From Yersinia enterocolitica (lineage in GTDB: Bacteria > Pseudomonadota > Gammaproteobacteria > Enterobacterales > Enterobacteriaceae), in the NCBI GenBank assembly GCA_002082245.2, contig NBTC02000002.1, forward strand, positions 1,054,001 to 1,118,000: a stretch of DNA of 64,000 bases. Direction: 5' to 3'. The stretch's first letter is position 1, and every line of letters begins with the position of its first letter. The position numbers and the translations under genes are program-made. Below the pieces are notes generated by a model. It ran no database searches, was not told the DNA's origin, and was given only the letters and a program-made list of their open reading frames with translations. This document shows positions 29,156 to 37,338 of the stretch, one piece after another.

Positions 29156-29926
29156 TTAGCGGAAAGTATAGGTCACGCCAGTCCACAACACGCCGCTGTA
29201 AGATGCATCAACCATTGGGCTATTTTTCACTTCACTGGCCAGGCGCACATAGCGGCCGGTAAAGAACGCATTCCAATTCGGATTGATGTTGTAGTTCACC
29301 GACAACTCAAGATATGGCGACCAGCTATCACTTGGGTTGTATTGCGCCAGGCCACTACGGGCAGATTCAGCACCGCTCACGCCATAGTAATAACTGTTTT
29401 GATCACCACTGTTCCAGTTAAAACCTACCCCCGGCGTCAGCGTCCAGCTATCGACGTTAAAGCGGTAAAGGTAAGCCAAATCGCCGATAAAACCACCACT
29501 ATTATCCAGCACATCGCCAGAGAACATAGCGCGCAACGTCCCCCAATCCTCAATATGAGAATATGACATCCCCGCCATCATGGTACTGCGGCGTTTATCC
29601 AACTGCTTCATCTGCTGATCATCACTGTCACCTGGCGTAAAGTGCAGCGGTAAGTAATAAGCATCGATTGATAAGCGATTATTGTCATCTTTCCACAGGT
29701 AATAACCCGCAGCTAAGGTACGGAAGTAGAAATTATCGCTTTCATAAGAAATGATAGGTACCGGATAGACACGGTCATTCTTACCCCGATAAGGGTCTGG
29801 GCTGATTAACGCAGAAGCCCCCAAAGACCAGGTCCCTGCCATTGCCGTCGGCATGCAAACGGCCGTAGCGACTGCTAAAGCAGCCAGTGTTTTTATTTGC
29901 TTGGCTTTTAAAGAATGTTTTTTCAC
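29156..29926 (-). CDS. mipA: MltA-interacting outer-membrane protein MipA (OmpV family)
   Basis: A 256-residue outer-membrane beta-barrel protein. The signal peptide (about residues 1-30) ends in PTAMA-GTWSLG. The mature part has alternating aromatic and polar strands and ends in a C-terminal phenylalanine motif (YTFR) typical of BamA substrates. E. coli MipA scaffolds the lytic transglycosylase MltA with PBP1B. It lies between yeaD and yeaG, divergent from yeaG, as in E. coli. Confidence 0.94.
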   Translation of the reverse strand: MKKHSLKAKQIKTLAALAVATAVCMPTAMAGTWSLGASALISPDPYRGKNDRVYPVPIISYESDNFYFRTLAAGYYLWKDDNNRLSIDAYYLPLHFTPGDSDDQQMKQLDKRRSTMMAGMSYSHIEDWGTLRAMFSGDVLDNSGGFIGDLAYLYRFNVDSWTLTPGVGFNWNSGDQNSYYYGVSGAESARSGLAQYNPSDSWSPYLELSVNYNINPNWNAFFTGRYVRLASEVKNSPMVDASYSGVLWTGVTYTFR

Positions 29927-30349
29927 GGATTAAATCCCATTGGTAACAAAATAATTAGTTAACTTAGTGTAAATCAATTGGTTGCCCGTGGCGAAATCTT
30001 TACACATGTCAGCCAGATATCGATATTGCTTGTATAACTTATCGCCGATAACCAAGAGGCTGACAACCTAAAAATTTACGTAGATTTGATTACAATAAAA
30101 TATCGAGATATTCAAATAGATAAGTTCAAGCAATCATATACAAAACACTACCAATCTAATAATAAATAGATTTAATTACCAAATAATGGTTATTTATTGT
30201 TTGAGGGGTGGCAAATCTGTGGTCTGGCTTAACTTGACCTTTGGAGGAGACACGGCCATAACAATAAGGTAGTAGTTTCAAAATTTTAACCCAATAAAGC
30301 GCTACTACTATTTTATGTTCCCAACCATTCAAACAGGACGGGCATCGCT
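29927..30349. other. mipA/yeaG divergent region
   Basis: About 420 bp with no gene. The promoters of mipA and the yeaGH operon lie here. In E. coli yeaG responds to RpoS and to nitrogen through sigma-54. I looked for a -24/-12 sigma-54 box and found none with correct spacing. Confidence 0.5.
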
Positions 30350-32284
30350 ATGAACATATTTGATCACTATCGCCAGCGCTATGAGGCGGCCAAGGACGAA
30401 GAGTTCACACTCCAGGAGTTCCTCACAATCTGCCAGCAAGATCGCAGCGCGTATGCTAATGCGGCTGAGCGTCTGCTGATGGCTATTGGTGAGCCAGTCA
30501 TGGTCGATACCGCGCTTGAGTCCCGCATGTCTCGACTGTTCTCTAATCGGGTTATCGCTCGCTACCCTGCTTTTGAAGAGTTTTATGGCATGGAGGAAGC
30601 CATAGAGCAGATCGTTTCCTATCTCAAACACGCCGCCCAAGGGCTGGAAGAGAAGAAACAGATCCTGTATTTGCTGGGTCCCGTGGGTGGTGGTAAGTCA
30701 TCATTGGCTGAACGACTGAAAGCCCTGATGCAACGGGTGCCTATCTATATTTTAAGTGCTAACGGTGAACGTAGCCCGGTCAATGACCACCCGTTATGTC
30801 TGTTCAATCCGCAGGAAGATGCGGCGATTCTGGCCAAAGAATACAGTATCCCAAGCCGCTATCTCGGTACGATTATGTCGCCATGGGCGGCAAAACGCCT
30901 GCACGATTTTGGCGGTGATATTACCAAGTTCAAAGTTATCAAGGTCTGGCCTTCTATCCTTGAACAAATTGCGATAGCGAAAACCGAACCCGGTGATGAA
31001 AACAACCAGGATATCTCGGCACTGGTCGGTAAAGTTGATATCCGTAAACTTGAAAATCACGCCCAAAACGATCCCGATGCTTATGGTTATTCCGGTGCTT
31101 TATGCCGTGCTAACCAGGGGATCATGGAATTCGTCGAGATGTTCAAAGCCCCAATTAAGGTGCTGCACCCACTACTGACCGCGACACAAGAAGGGAACTA
31201 TAACGGAACCGAGGGGATATCCGCCCTGCCATTCAGCGGTATAATTCTCGCGCACTCTAACGAATCCGAGTGGGTAACATTCCGTAATAACAAGAATAAT
31301 GAGGCATTCCTTGACCGTGTTTATATTGTCAAAGTGCCTTATTGCCTGCGGGTATCAGAAGAGATCAAGATTTACGACAAACTGTTAAATCACAGTGAGT
31401 TGACCCATGCGCCTTGTGCACCTGGCACGCTGGAAACGCTGGCACGCTTCTCGATTCTCTCAAGGATGAAAGAGCCAGAAAACTCCAGTATTTACTCTAA
31501 GATGCGGGTGTATGACGGTGAGAGCCTGAAAGATACCGATCCTAAAGCCAAGTCTTATCAGGAATATCGCGACTACGCTGGGGTTGATGAAGGTATGAAC
31601 GGCCTTTCTACTCGTTTTGCCTTTAAAATCCTCTCCAGAGTATTTAACTTCGACCACGCTGAGGTGGCTGCTAACCCGGTGCACCTGTTCTACGTACTGG
31701 AACAGCAGATCGAACGCGAACAATTCCAACAAGATGTTGCGGAGAAATATCTCGAACACCTGAAAGGCTATTTAATCCCGAAATATGCTGAATTTATTGG
31801 TAAAGAGATTCAAACCGCCTATCTGGAGTCTTACTCTGAGTATGGTCAGAATATTTTTGACCGTTATGTTATCTACGCCGATTTCTGGATTCAGGATCAA
31901 GAGTACCGTGATCCTGACACCGGGCAACTGTTTGACCGTGAATCACTGAATGCTGAACTGGAGAAAATTGAAAAGCCGGCGGGTATCAGCAACCCGAAAG
32001 ATTTCCGTAATGAAATCGTCAATTTTGTGTTGCGTGCCAGAGCCAATAACAATGGCCGTAATCCAAACTGGACCAGTTACGAGAAGCTGCGCACGGTTAT
32101 CGAGAAGAAAATGTTCTCTAACACCGAAGAGTTACTGCCGGTTATCTCCTTTAATGCCAAGACCTCAACGGATGAGCAGAAAAAACATGATGATTTTGTC
32201 GATCGGATGATGGAGAAAGGCTATACCCGTAAGCAAGTTCGTTTGCTGTGTGAATGGTATCTGCGGGTGAGAAAATCGTCATAA
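30350..32284 (+). CDS. yeaG: PrkA-type AAA+ serine kinase YeaG
   Basis: The 644-residue protein has the same length as E. coli YeaG. The PrkA AAA+ domain (about residues 20-370) has Walker A LLGPVGGGKSSLAERL near residues 107-122; the C-terminal kinase-like domain (about 380-640) follows. E. coli YeaG is a protein kinase induced under nitrogen starvation and by RpoS. It is the first gene of the yeaG-yeaH operon and closely related to Bacillus PrkA. Its usual partners YeaH and YcgB are both in this window. Confidence 0.96.
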   Translation: MNIFDHYRQRYEAAKDEEFTLQEFLTICQQDRSAYANAAERLLMAIGEPVMVDTALESRMSRLFSNRVIARYPAFEEFYGMEEAIEQIVSYLKHAAQGLEEKKQILYLLGPVGGGKSSLAERLKALMQRVPIYILSANGERSPVNDHPLCLFNPQEDAAILAKEYSIPSRYLGTIMSPWAAKRLHDFGGDITKFKVIKVWPSILEQIAIAKTEPGDENNQDISALVGKVDIRKLENHAQNDPDAYGYSGALCRANQGIMEFVEMFKAPIKVLHPLLTATQEGNYNGTEGISALPFSGIILAHSNESEWVTFRNNKNNEAFLDRVYIVKVPYCLRVSEEIKIYDKLLNHSELTHAPCAPGTLETLARFSILSRMKEPENSSIYSKMRVYDGESLKDTDPKAKSYQEYRDYAGVDEGMNGLSTRFAFKILSRVFNFDHAEVAANPVHLFYVLEQQIEREQFQQDVAEKYLEHLKGYLIPKYAEFIGKEIQTAYLESYSEYGQNIFDRYVIYADFWIQDQEYRDPDTGQLFDRESLNAELEKIEKPAGISNPKDFRNEIVNFVLRARANNNGRNPNWTSYEKLRTVIEKKMFSNTEELLPVISFNAKTSTDEQKKHDDFVDRMMEKGYTRKQVRLLCEWYLRVRKSS

Positions 32285-32315
32285 CCCATTTACCGATTCA
32301 CTACGGAATCGTAGG

Positions 32316-32443
32316 TATAGACCCAATAGATTTCACGTTGTAGTAAGGCGGCAACTGAACGAAGCCCCAGGAGCTTAGTCTACTAAGTGACTGGGGTGAG
32401 TGATGGCAGCCAACACAGCTACCGCGTGAAAGATGCAGGGACA
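32316..32443. repeat. ERIC element inside the yeaG-yeaH operon
   Basis: It starts near TATAGACCC (32316) and ends near GGGACA (32443), about 128 bp. The core includes AAGGCGGCAACTGAACGAA and AAGTGACTGGGGTGAGTGA, both ERIC signatures. The outer right arm is degenerate. It fills most of the 183-bp gap between yeaG and yeaH and ends 24 bp before the yeaH start codon. Confidence 0.85.
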
Positions 32444-32467
32444 GTGACAAAGTCGTTTGGGGGATAT

Positions 32468-33745
32468 ATGGGCTACTTTATTGACAGACGACTTAACGGC
32501 AAGAATAAGAGCATGGTCAATCGCCAGCGCTTTTTGCGCCGCTATAAGTCGCAAATTAAACAGTCGATTGCCGATGCCATCAATAAAAGATCAGTTACTG
32601 ATATTGAGAGCGGCGAGTCAGTTTCGATACCTATTGATGATATCAATGAGCCGATGTTCCATCAGGGCCGTGGTGGGTTACGCCACCGGGTACATCCTGG
32701 CAATGACCATTTTGTCACCAATGACCGAGTGGAGCGCCCTCAAGGTGGCGGTGGAGGCGGCGGCAGTGGTCAGGGTAATGCCGGTCAGGACGGTGAAGGC
32801 GAGGATGAGTTTGTCTTTCAGATTTCCAAAGATGAATACCTCGACTTACTGTTTGAAGACCTTGCGCTGCCCAATCTGAAGAAAAATCAGTATAAGCAGT
32901 TGACCGAATTCAAAACCCATCGTGCGGGTTATACCTCGAATGGCGTGCCCGCCAATATCAGCGTGGTGCGCTCACTGCAAAACTCACTGGCGCGTCGTAC
33001 CGCCATGACAGCCAGTAAGCGCCGTGAGTTACGCGAATTGGAAGAAACGCTGAACGTACTGGAAAACACGGAACCAGCACAATTGCTGGAAGAAGAACGT
33101 GTACGTAAAGCCATTGCTGAATTAAAGCAAAAAATCGCGCGGGTTCCGTTTATCGATACCTTCGATTTACGTTATAAGAACTATGAACGGCGTCCTGAGC
33201 CATCCAGCCAGGCGGTGATGTTCTGCCTGATGGATGTGTCAGGTTCGATGGATCAGGCCACCAAGGACATGGCAAAGCGCTTCTACATCCTGCTTTATCT
33301 GTTCCTGAGCCGTACCTATAAAAACGTTGATGTCGTGTATATCCGTCACCATACTCAAGCGAAAGAAGTTGATGAGCAAGAATTCTTCTATTCGCAGGAA
33401 ACCGGCGGAACAATTGTCTCCAGTGCCCTGAAATTGATGGAAGAAGTGGTTCAGGAACGTTACGACCCAACGCAGTGGAATATCTATGCAGCCCAAGCCT
33501 CAGACGGCGATAACTGGGCCGATGATTCACCACTGTGTCATGAGTTACTGGCCCAAAAGCTCCTGCCAATGGTGCGTTACTATAGCTACATCGAGATAAC
33601 CCGGCGCGCACACCAGACTCTGTGGCGGGAATATGAAGACTTACAGGCAAAATTTGACAACTTTGCCATGCAACACATCCGAGAACCTGAAGATATCTAC
33701 CCGGTATTCCGTGAGTTGTTCCACAAACAAACCGTTGATAATTAA
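32468..33745 (+). CDS. yeaH: YeaH, UPF0229 protein with a von Willebrand A-type domain
   Basis: The 425-residue protein (E. coli YeaH 427) belongs to the YhbH/UPF0229 family. The N-terminal basic region ([24 protein letters not shown]) is followed by a Gly-rich linker (about residues 95-110) and a VWA domain whose MIDAS motif is MDVSGSMDQ (about residue 260). I start at ATG 32468 because GGGGGA precedes it by 5 bases and [11 protein letters not shown] is the family N-terminus. The longer frame from 32387 reads through the ERIC. Molecular function is unknown; it acts with YeaG. Confidence 0.95.
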   Translation: MGYFIDRRLNGKNKSMVNRQRFLRRYKSQIKQSIADAINKRSVTDIESGESVSIPIDDINEPMFHQGRGGLRHRVHPGNDHFVTNDRVERPQGGGGGGGSGQGNAGQDGEGEDEFVFQISKDEYLDLLFEDLALPNLKKNQYKQLTEFKTHRAGYTSNGVPANISVVRSLQNSLARRTAMTASKRRELRELEETLNVLENTEPAQLLEEERVRKAIAELKQKIARVPFIDTFDLRYKNYERRPEPSSQAVMFCLMDVSGSMDQATKDMAKRFYILLYLFLSRTYKNVDVVYIRHHTQAKEVDEQEFFYSQETGGTIVSSALKLMEEVVQERYDPTQWNIYAAQASDGDNWADDSPLCHELLAQKLLPMVRYYSYIEITRRAHQTLWREYEDLQAKFDNFAMQHIREPEDIYPVFRELFHKQTVDN

Positions 33746-33846
33746 TACTAAAATTAGCCGGTCAACTTTTTCCATGACAGGAATGGTTTCCCGGCTTTTT
33801 CATGGGCTAAAATTGCCACTACGACCTTATTTTCAGAGTTGAATCG

Positions 33847-34896
33847 ATGAAATGGCATGATGGATTACGACAGCCCGGTGTATTAGCCGCATTAAGTGCT
33901 GCGGTGCTGTTTGGTGCCGGAACCCCGCTGGCAAAACAGTTACTCAATACGGTCAGTCCATGGCTACTGGCGGGCCTGCTCTATTTTGGCTCAGGTGCCG
34001 GTCTGGCGCTCTATCGTCTGCTCACCCAAGCAACAGCCGTGAGCCTACCTCGCAACGAACGGCGGTGGTTTATTGGTGCCATTACGGCTGGAGGGATTGT
34101 TGCCCCGGTTCTGCTGATGATAGGGCTAACGGGTATGCCTGCATCTGGCGCATCATTATTGCTTAATGCCGAAGGGGTATTTACCGCCCTACTGGCCTGG
34201 TTCGCGTTTAAAGAGAATTTTGACCGTCGCATCGCCCTTGGCATGATAGTGATTGTGGCCGGTGCAGCTATTTTAAGTTGGCCGGGTGAAGCGCGTTTTG
34301 CCGGATGGTGGCCAACACTGGCAATTCTGGGTGCTTGCTTTGCCTGGGGGATTGATAACAATCTGACCCGTAAGGTTTCATTGACGGATGCCACCTGGAT
34401 TGCGTCAGTCAAAGGACTGGTTGCCGGTATCGTCAATCTCGGGCTGGCTTTTGTCCTCGGCGCAACATTGCCACCACTGACAAATCTGGCCGGTGCCCTT
34501 CTGGTAGGATTTTTTGCCTATGGCGTGAGTTTGGCACTCTTTGTTATCGGCCTGCGCCATCTTGGCACTGCTCGTACTGGTGCTTATTTCTCTATTGCCC
34601 CATTTTTAGGGGCTGTATTGGCCGTTATTATGGGTGACACTGTCACTATACCACTCGTCGTGGCGGGTCTCCTGATGGCTGTAGGGATCGCATTGCATCT
34701 CACTGAACAGCATGCCCATCAGCATATCCATGATGAATTGCTGCATGAACATGAACATCACCATGACGCACATCATCAACATGCACATGATTTCCCTGTG
34801 ACAGTCGGTGTGGCGCATAAGCATCGCCATCAACATCAGCCACTGGCACACTCTCACCCGCATTACCCGGATTCACATCACCGCCACAAGCATTGA
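33847..34896 (+). CDS. EamA/DMT-family transporter with a histidine-rich C-terminal tail
   Basis: A 349-residue inner-membrane protein. Residues 1 to about 285 form ten hydrophobic segments as two EamA repeats (LSAAVLFGAGTPLAKQLL and the second half from WIASVKGLVAG). The last 62 residues contain 24 histidines in HxH and HHH patterns. Such tails bind nickel, cobalt, zinc or copper, so a metal-related export or sensing role is likely. EamA proteins more usually move small metabolites, so the substrate stays open. It is preceded by yeaH and convergent with the LysR gene. Confidence 0.85.
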   Translation: MKWHDGLRQPGVLAALSAAVLFGAGTPLAKQLLNTVSPWLLAGLLYFGSGAGLALYRLLTQATAVSLPRNERRWFIGAITAGGIVAPVLLMIGLTGMPASGASLLLNAEGVFTALLAWFAFKENFDRRIALGMIVIVAGAAILSWPGEARFAGWWPTLAILGACFAWGIDNNLTRKVSLTDATWIASVKGLVAGIVNLGLAFVLGATLPPLTNLAGALLVGFFAYGVSLALFVIGLRHLGTARTGAYFSIAPFLGAVLAVIMGDTVTIPLVVAGLLMAVGIALHLTEQHAHQHIHDELLHEHEHHHDAHHQHAHDFPVTVGVAHKHRHQHQPLAHSHPHYPDSHHRHKH

Positions 34897-34946
34897 GTCG
34901 GTATAACTTGCCGCGTTACCCGCGGCTCAGCTATGCAAAGGCTTGG

Positions 34947-35852
34947 CTATTGGTCTTCGAGTTGGCTAAACCGCAACGCCAGATGATCAAGCACACTGCG
35001 AACAGACGGCAGTAATCCCCGCCGTGATGGATATACCGCATGAATAATCTCATGGCGTAATACCCAATCCGGTAATAAGCGAATCAGCGTTCCGGCCATC
35101 AGTTGATCTGCCACCATCATAACCGGGAGCTGTACTGCCCCGACACCACTCAGTGCTGCGCTACGAAGCGTTGTCATGTCGGCCGTCACCAATCTGGGCT
35201 GGTGATAAATCGCGGCATGCGCGCCCTCTGGTCCGGCTAAATGCCAGATAAATTCTTGGGGCGCGCGGCCCAAGCCAAGACTTGGCCAGCCAGTCAGATC
35301 TGCCGGAACATTGACGATACCTTGTCGTGCCACCAAATCCGGGCTGGCCACCAGACACTGACAACGGTTACCCAACACCTTCAACACCAAATCACTGTCT
35401 TGCAACGGCGGTGGCCGAACCCGAATGGCAATATCAATGGCTTCAGCAATCGGGTCCACTTGTCGATTGGTCGATTCAAGATAAATCGTCACCAAAGGAC
35501 AACTGACCATGAAATCCGCCAGCATGGTGCTAACTGTGGCCTGTAATAGCGCCACTGGGCAGGTGATGCGCACCACACCACGGGGTTCTGCCCGTGTTAA
35601 GTCAATTGATTCCTGAGCGGCGTTGGCCTCTTCCAGCATCGCTTTACAGTGTTCGTAGTAGGTACGCCCCACCTCGGTAACCGCAAAACGGCGGGTTGAA
35701 CGCTGAATTAAACGCACGCCCAATCGCTCTTCCAACAATGCCAGCCGTCGGCTCAGTTTTGATTTTGGCAAACCCAATACCCGCGCGGCAGCACTGAATC
35801 CACCGTGTTCCACCACTTCTGCGTAATAGTAGAGATCATTAAGATCTTGCAT
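34947..35852 (-). CDS. LysR-family regulator, divergent from the pirin gene
   Basis: A 301-residue LysR-type regulator with a standard N-terminal HTH (LNDLYYYAEVVEHGGFSAAARVLGLPKSKLSRRLALLEERLG) and the CrgA-like effector domain (RVTCPVALLQ-type block as RITCPVALLQ, then AIDIAIRVRPPP). It is divergently placed to the pirin gene across 184 bp that holds a near-perfect 24-bp inverted repeat. By the usual LysR arrangement it should control the pirin gene and itself. The inducer is unknown. Confidence 0.9.
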   Translation of the reverse strand: MQDLNDLYYYAEVVEHGGFSAAARVLGLPKSKLSRRLALLEERLGVRLIQRSTRRFAVTEVGRTYYEHCKAMLEEANAAQESIDLTRAEPRGVVRITCPVALLQATVSTMLADFMVSCPLVTIYLESTNRQVDPIAEAIDIAIRVRPPPLQDSDLVLKVLGNRCQCLVASPDLVARQGIVNVPADLTGWPSLGLGRAPQEFIWHLAGPEGAHAAIYHQPRLVTADMTTLRSAALSGVGAVQLPVMMVADQLMAGTLIRLLPDWVLRHEIIHAVYPSRRGLLPSVRSVLDHLALRFSQLEDQ

Positions 35853-35889
35853 AACCTGCCTCTGTATTACTTGCCAAAGATAACGTCAT

Positions 35890-35913
35890 CATTGTTCTGA
35901 TAATAGAACAGTG
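35890..35913. promoter_or_regulatory. Likely LysR operator between the regulator and pirin genes
   Basis: CATTGTTCT (35890-35898), GATAAT, AGAACAGTG (35905-35913): arms match at eight of nine positions. It is 38 bp before the regulator start and about 125 bp before the pirin start. Confidence 0.6.
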
Positions 35914-36036
35914 ATAACTAATTTTGCTATCTACTGCTTAAATTATCCTAATTATATACTTTATCCAACATGAAGCCCGGCCAGAGGTTGTACCGGGCTG
36001 CAATACCTCATTGATGATGTTTGTAAGGAGTTTACG

Positions 36037-36909
36037 ATGAAAAAAGTTCAAGGTATTTATCGCGCACCTCGCCAGCATTGGGTGGGAGATGGTTTTCCGG
36101 TTCGCTCACTGTTTTCATATCAAAGCCATGGTAAACAGCTCAGCCCGTTCCTGCTGCTGGACTATGCCGGGCCGATGGATTTTACCCCGACCAAACATCG
36201 CCGGGGGGTCGGGCAACACCCGCATCGTGGTTTTGAAACTGTCACCATCGTTTATCACGGCGAAGTTGAACATCGGGACTCCACCGGCAAAGGCGGCGTT
36301 ATTGGCCCTGGTGACGTGCAGTGGATGACGGCAGGTGGCGGGATTCTGCATGAAGAGTTTCATTCAGATATGTTCGCACAACGTGGCGGTGCCTTTGAAA
36401 TGGTGCAATTGTGGGTCAATCTGCCCGCAAAAAACAAAATGGCAGATCCTGGTTATCAGGCCATTCGCAGTGAAACTATTCCTCAGGTAGTGCTAGCTGA
36501 AGATGCTGGCAGCCTGCGGGTGATAGCCGGTGAGTATGCAGGTAAAAATGGCCCTGCTCAGACATTCTCACCACTAAACGTCTGGGATATACGGCTGAAT
36601 CAGGGTAAAAGTACGGAATTTTCACTGCCTATTGGCTGGAACACGGCATTAATTGTGTTGCGTGGTACCGTATTGGTCAATGGCGATGCCGTTGCCCGCG
36701 ATGCCGAAATGGTATTACTGGATGCGGCTGGCAGCAATGTAACTATTGAGGCCAATAATGATGCAGTGCTGTTGCTACTGAGTGGTGAGCCGATTGATGA
36801 ACCTATTATCGGTCACGGGCCATTTGTGATGAACACTCAGCAGCAGATAATCGAGGCCATCGCTGATTTTAACGGCGGTCGTTTTGGCTCAATGGATACC
36901 CACTCATAA
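36037..36909 (+). CDS. Pirin-family bicupin protein
   Basis: A 290-residue pirin. The N-terminal cupin keeps the metal ligands: His61 and His63 in GQHPHRGFETVT, His105 and Glu107 in GGGILHEEF. The C-terminal cupin (about residues 150-290) lacks them, as in other pirins. E. coli YhhW of this family has quercetin 2,3-dioxygenase activity, and a Serratia pirin binds pyruvate dehydrogenase, so the role is not fixed. AGGAG lies before the ATG. Probably regulated by the divergent LysR protein. Confidence 0.92.
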   Translation: MKKVQGIYRAPRQHWVGDGFPVRSLFSYQSHGKQLSPFLLLDYAGPMDFTPTKHRRGVGQHPHRGFETVTIVYHGEVEHRDSTGKGGVIGPGDVQWMTAGGGILHEEFHSDMFAQRGGAFEMVQLWVNLPAKNKMADPGYQAIRSETIPQVVLAEDAGSLRVIAGEYAGKNGPAQTFSPLNVWDIRLNQGKSTEFSLPIGWNTALIVLRGTVLVNGDAVARDAEMVLLDAAGSNVTIEANNDAVLLLLSGEPIDEPIIGHGPFVMNTQQQIIEAIADFNGGRFGSMDTHS

Positions 36910-37338
36910 CCCTTTATCTATCCGCCATTGCCTGACGAGGTTTTTGTCAGGTAATGGCCGGTTACCTTCCAGCAAAGCATCCCACCGTTTAAAAATAGAC
37001 CTTAGTCGGAAATAGATTGATTGCTGTCACGTGCCAGCAATCAATCCCACATTTAGCTATCTGGATATCGACTAAACTTAATATTACTTATTCCTCTATT
37101 TATCACTGGCTGATTAACACAATGATGTTCATGGTGTGGACACAGAGCGATGTATTGAAATACCACCAGCTTAAATAAGACGGCCGTATTTTTTTAATCT
37201 TGATGCTATTAATTCGTATTGGAATATTTGTCATTTATCCTATTTTATTTATTTAAAAATAGTGCTATCCAATGGTTACAGTGGTAATTCATTTACGTAA
37301 TACGACTGCCAAGCGCTTCTTTTACATAGGAATTCATC
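36910..37338. other. Gap between pirin and the GGDEF-EAL gene
   Basis: About 430 bp without a gene. It contains the inverted repeat at 37015-37046 and the promoter region of the next gene. Confidence 0.5.
37015..37046. repeat. Perfect 12-bp inverted repeat around CACGTG
   Basis: GATTGATTGCTG (37015-37026) and CAGCAATCAATC (37035-37046) are exact inverted copies. The 8-bp spacer TCACGTGC contains a further palindrome. No T tract follows, so it is either an operator or an RNA-stabilising hairpin. Confidence 0.6.

Noticed and set aside
30190..30260. Possible sigma-54 promoter of yeaG
   Set aside because: GG and GC elements are present but the 10-bp spacing of a -24/-12 promoter is not met.
32387..32467. 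Upstream extension of yeaH
   Set aside because: It translates the right part of the ERIC element; the family N-terminus and ribosome-binding site support 32468.
33150..33650. 166-codon frame antisense to yeaH
   Set aside because: Entirely inside a well-supported gene on the other strand; no family.
34910..34926. GCCGCG/CGCGGC hairpin after the EamA gene as terminator
   Set aside because: Six-bp stem with no T tract in either direction; too weak to call.
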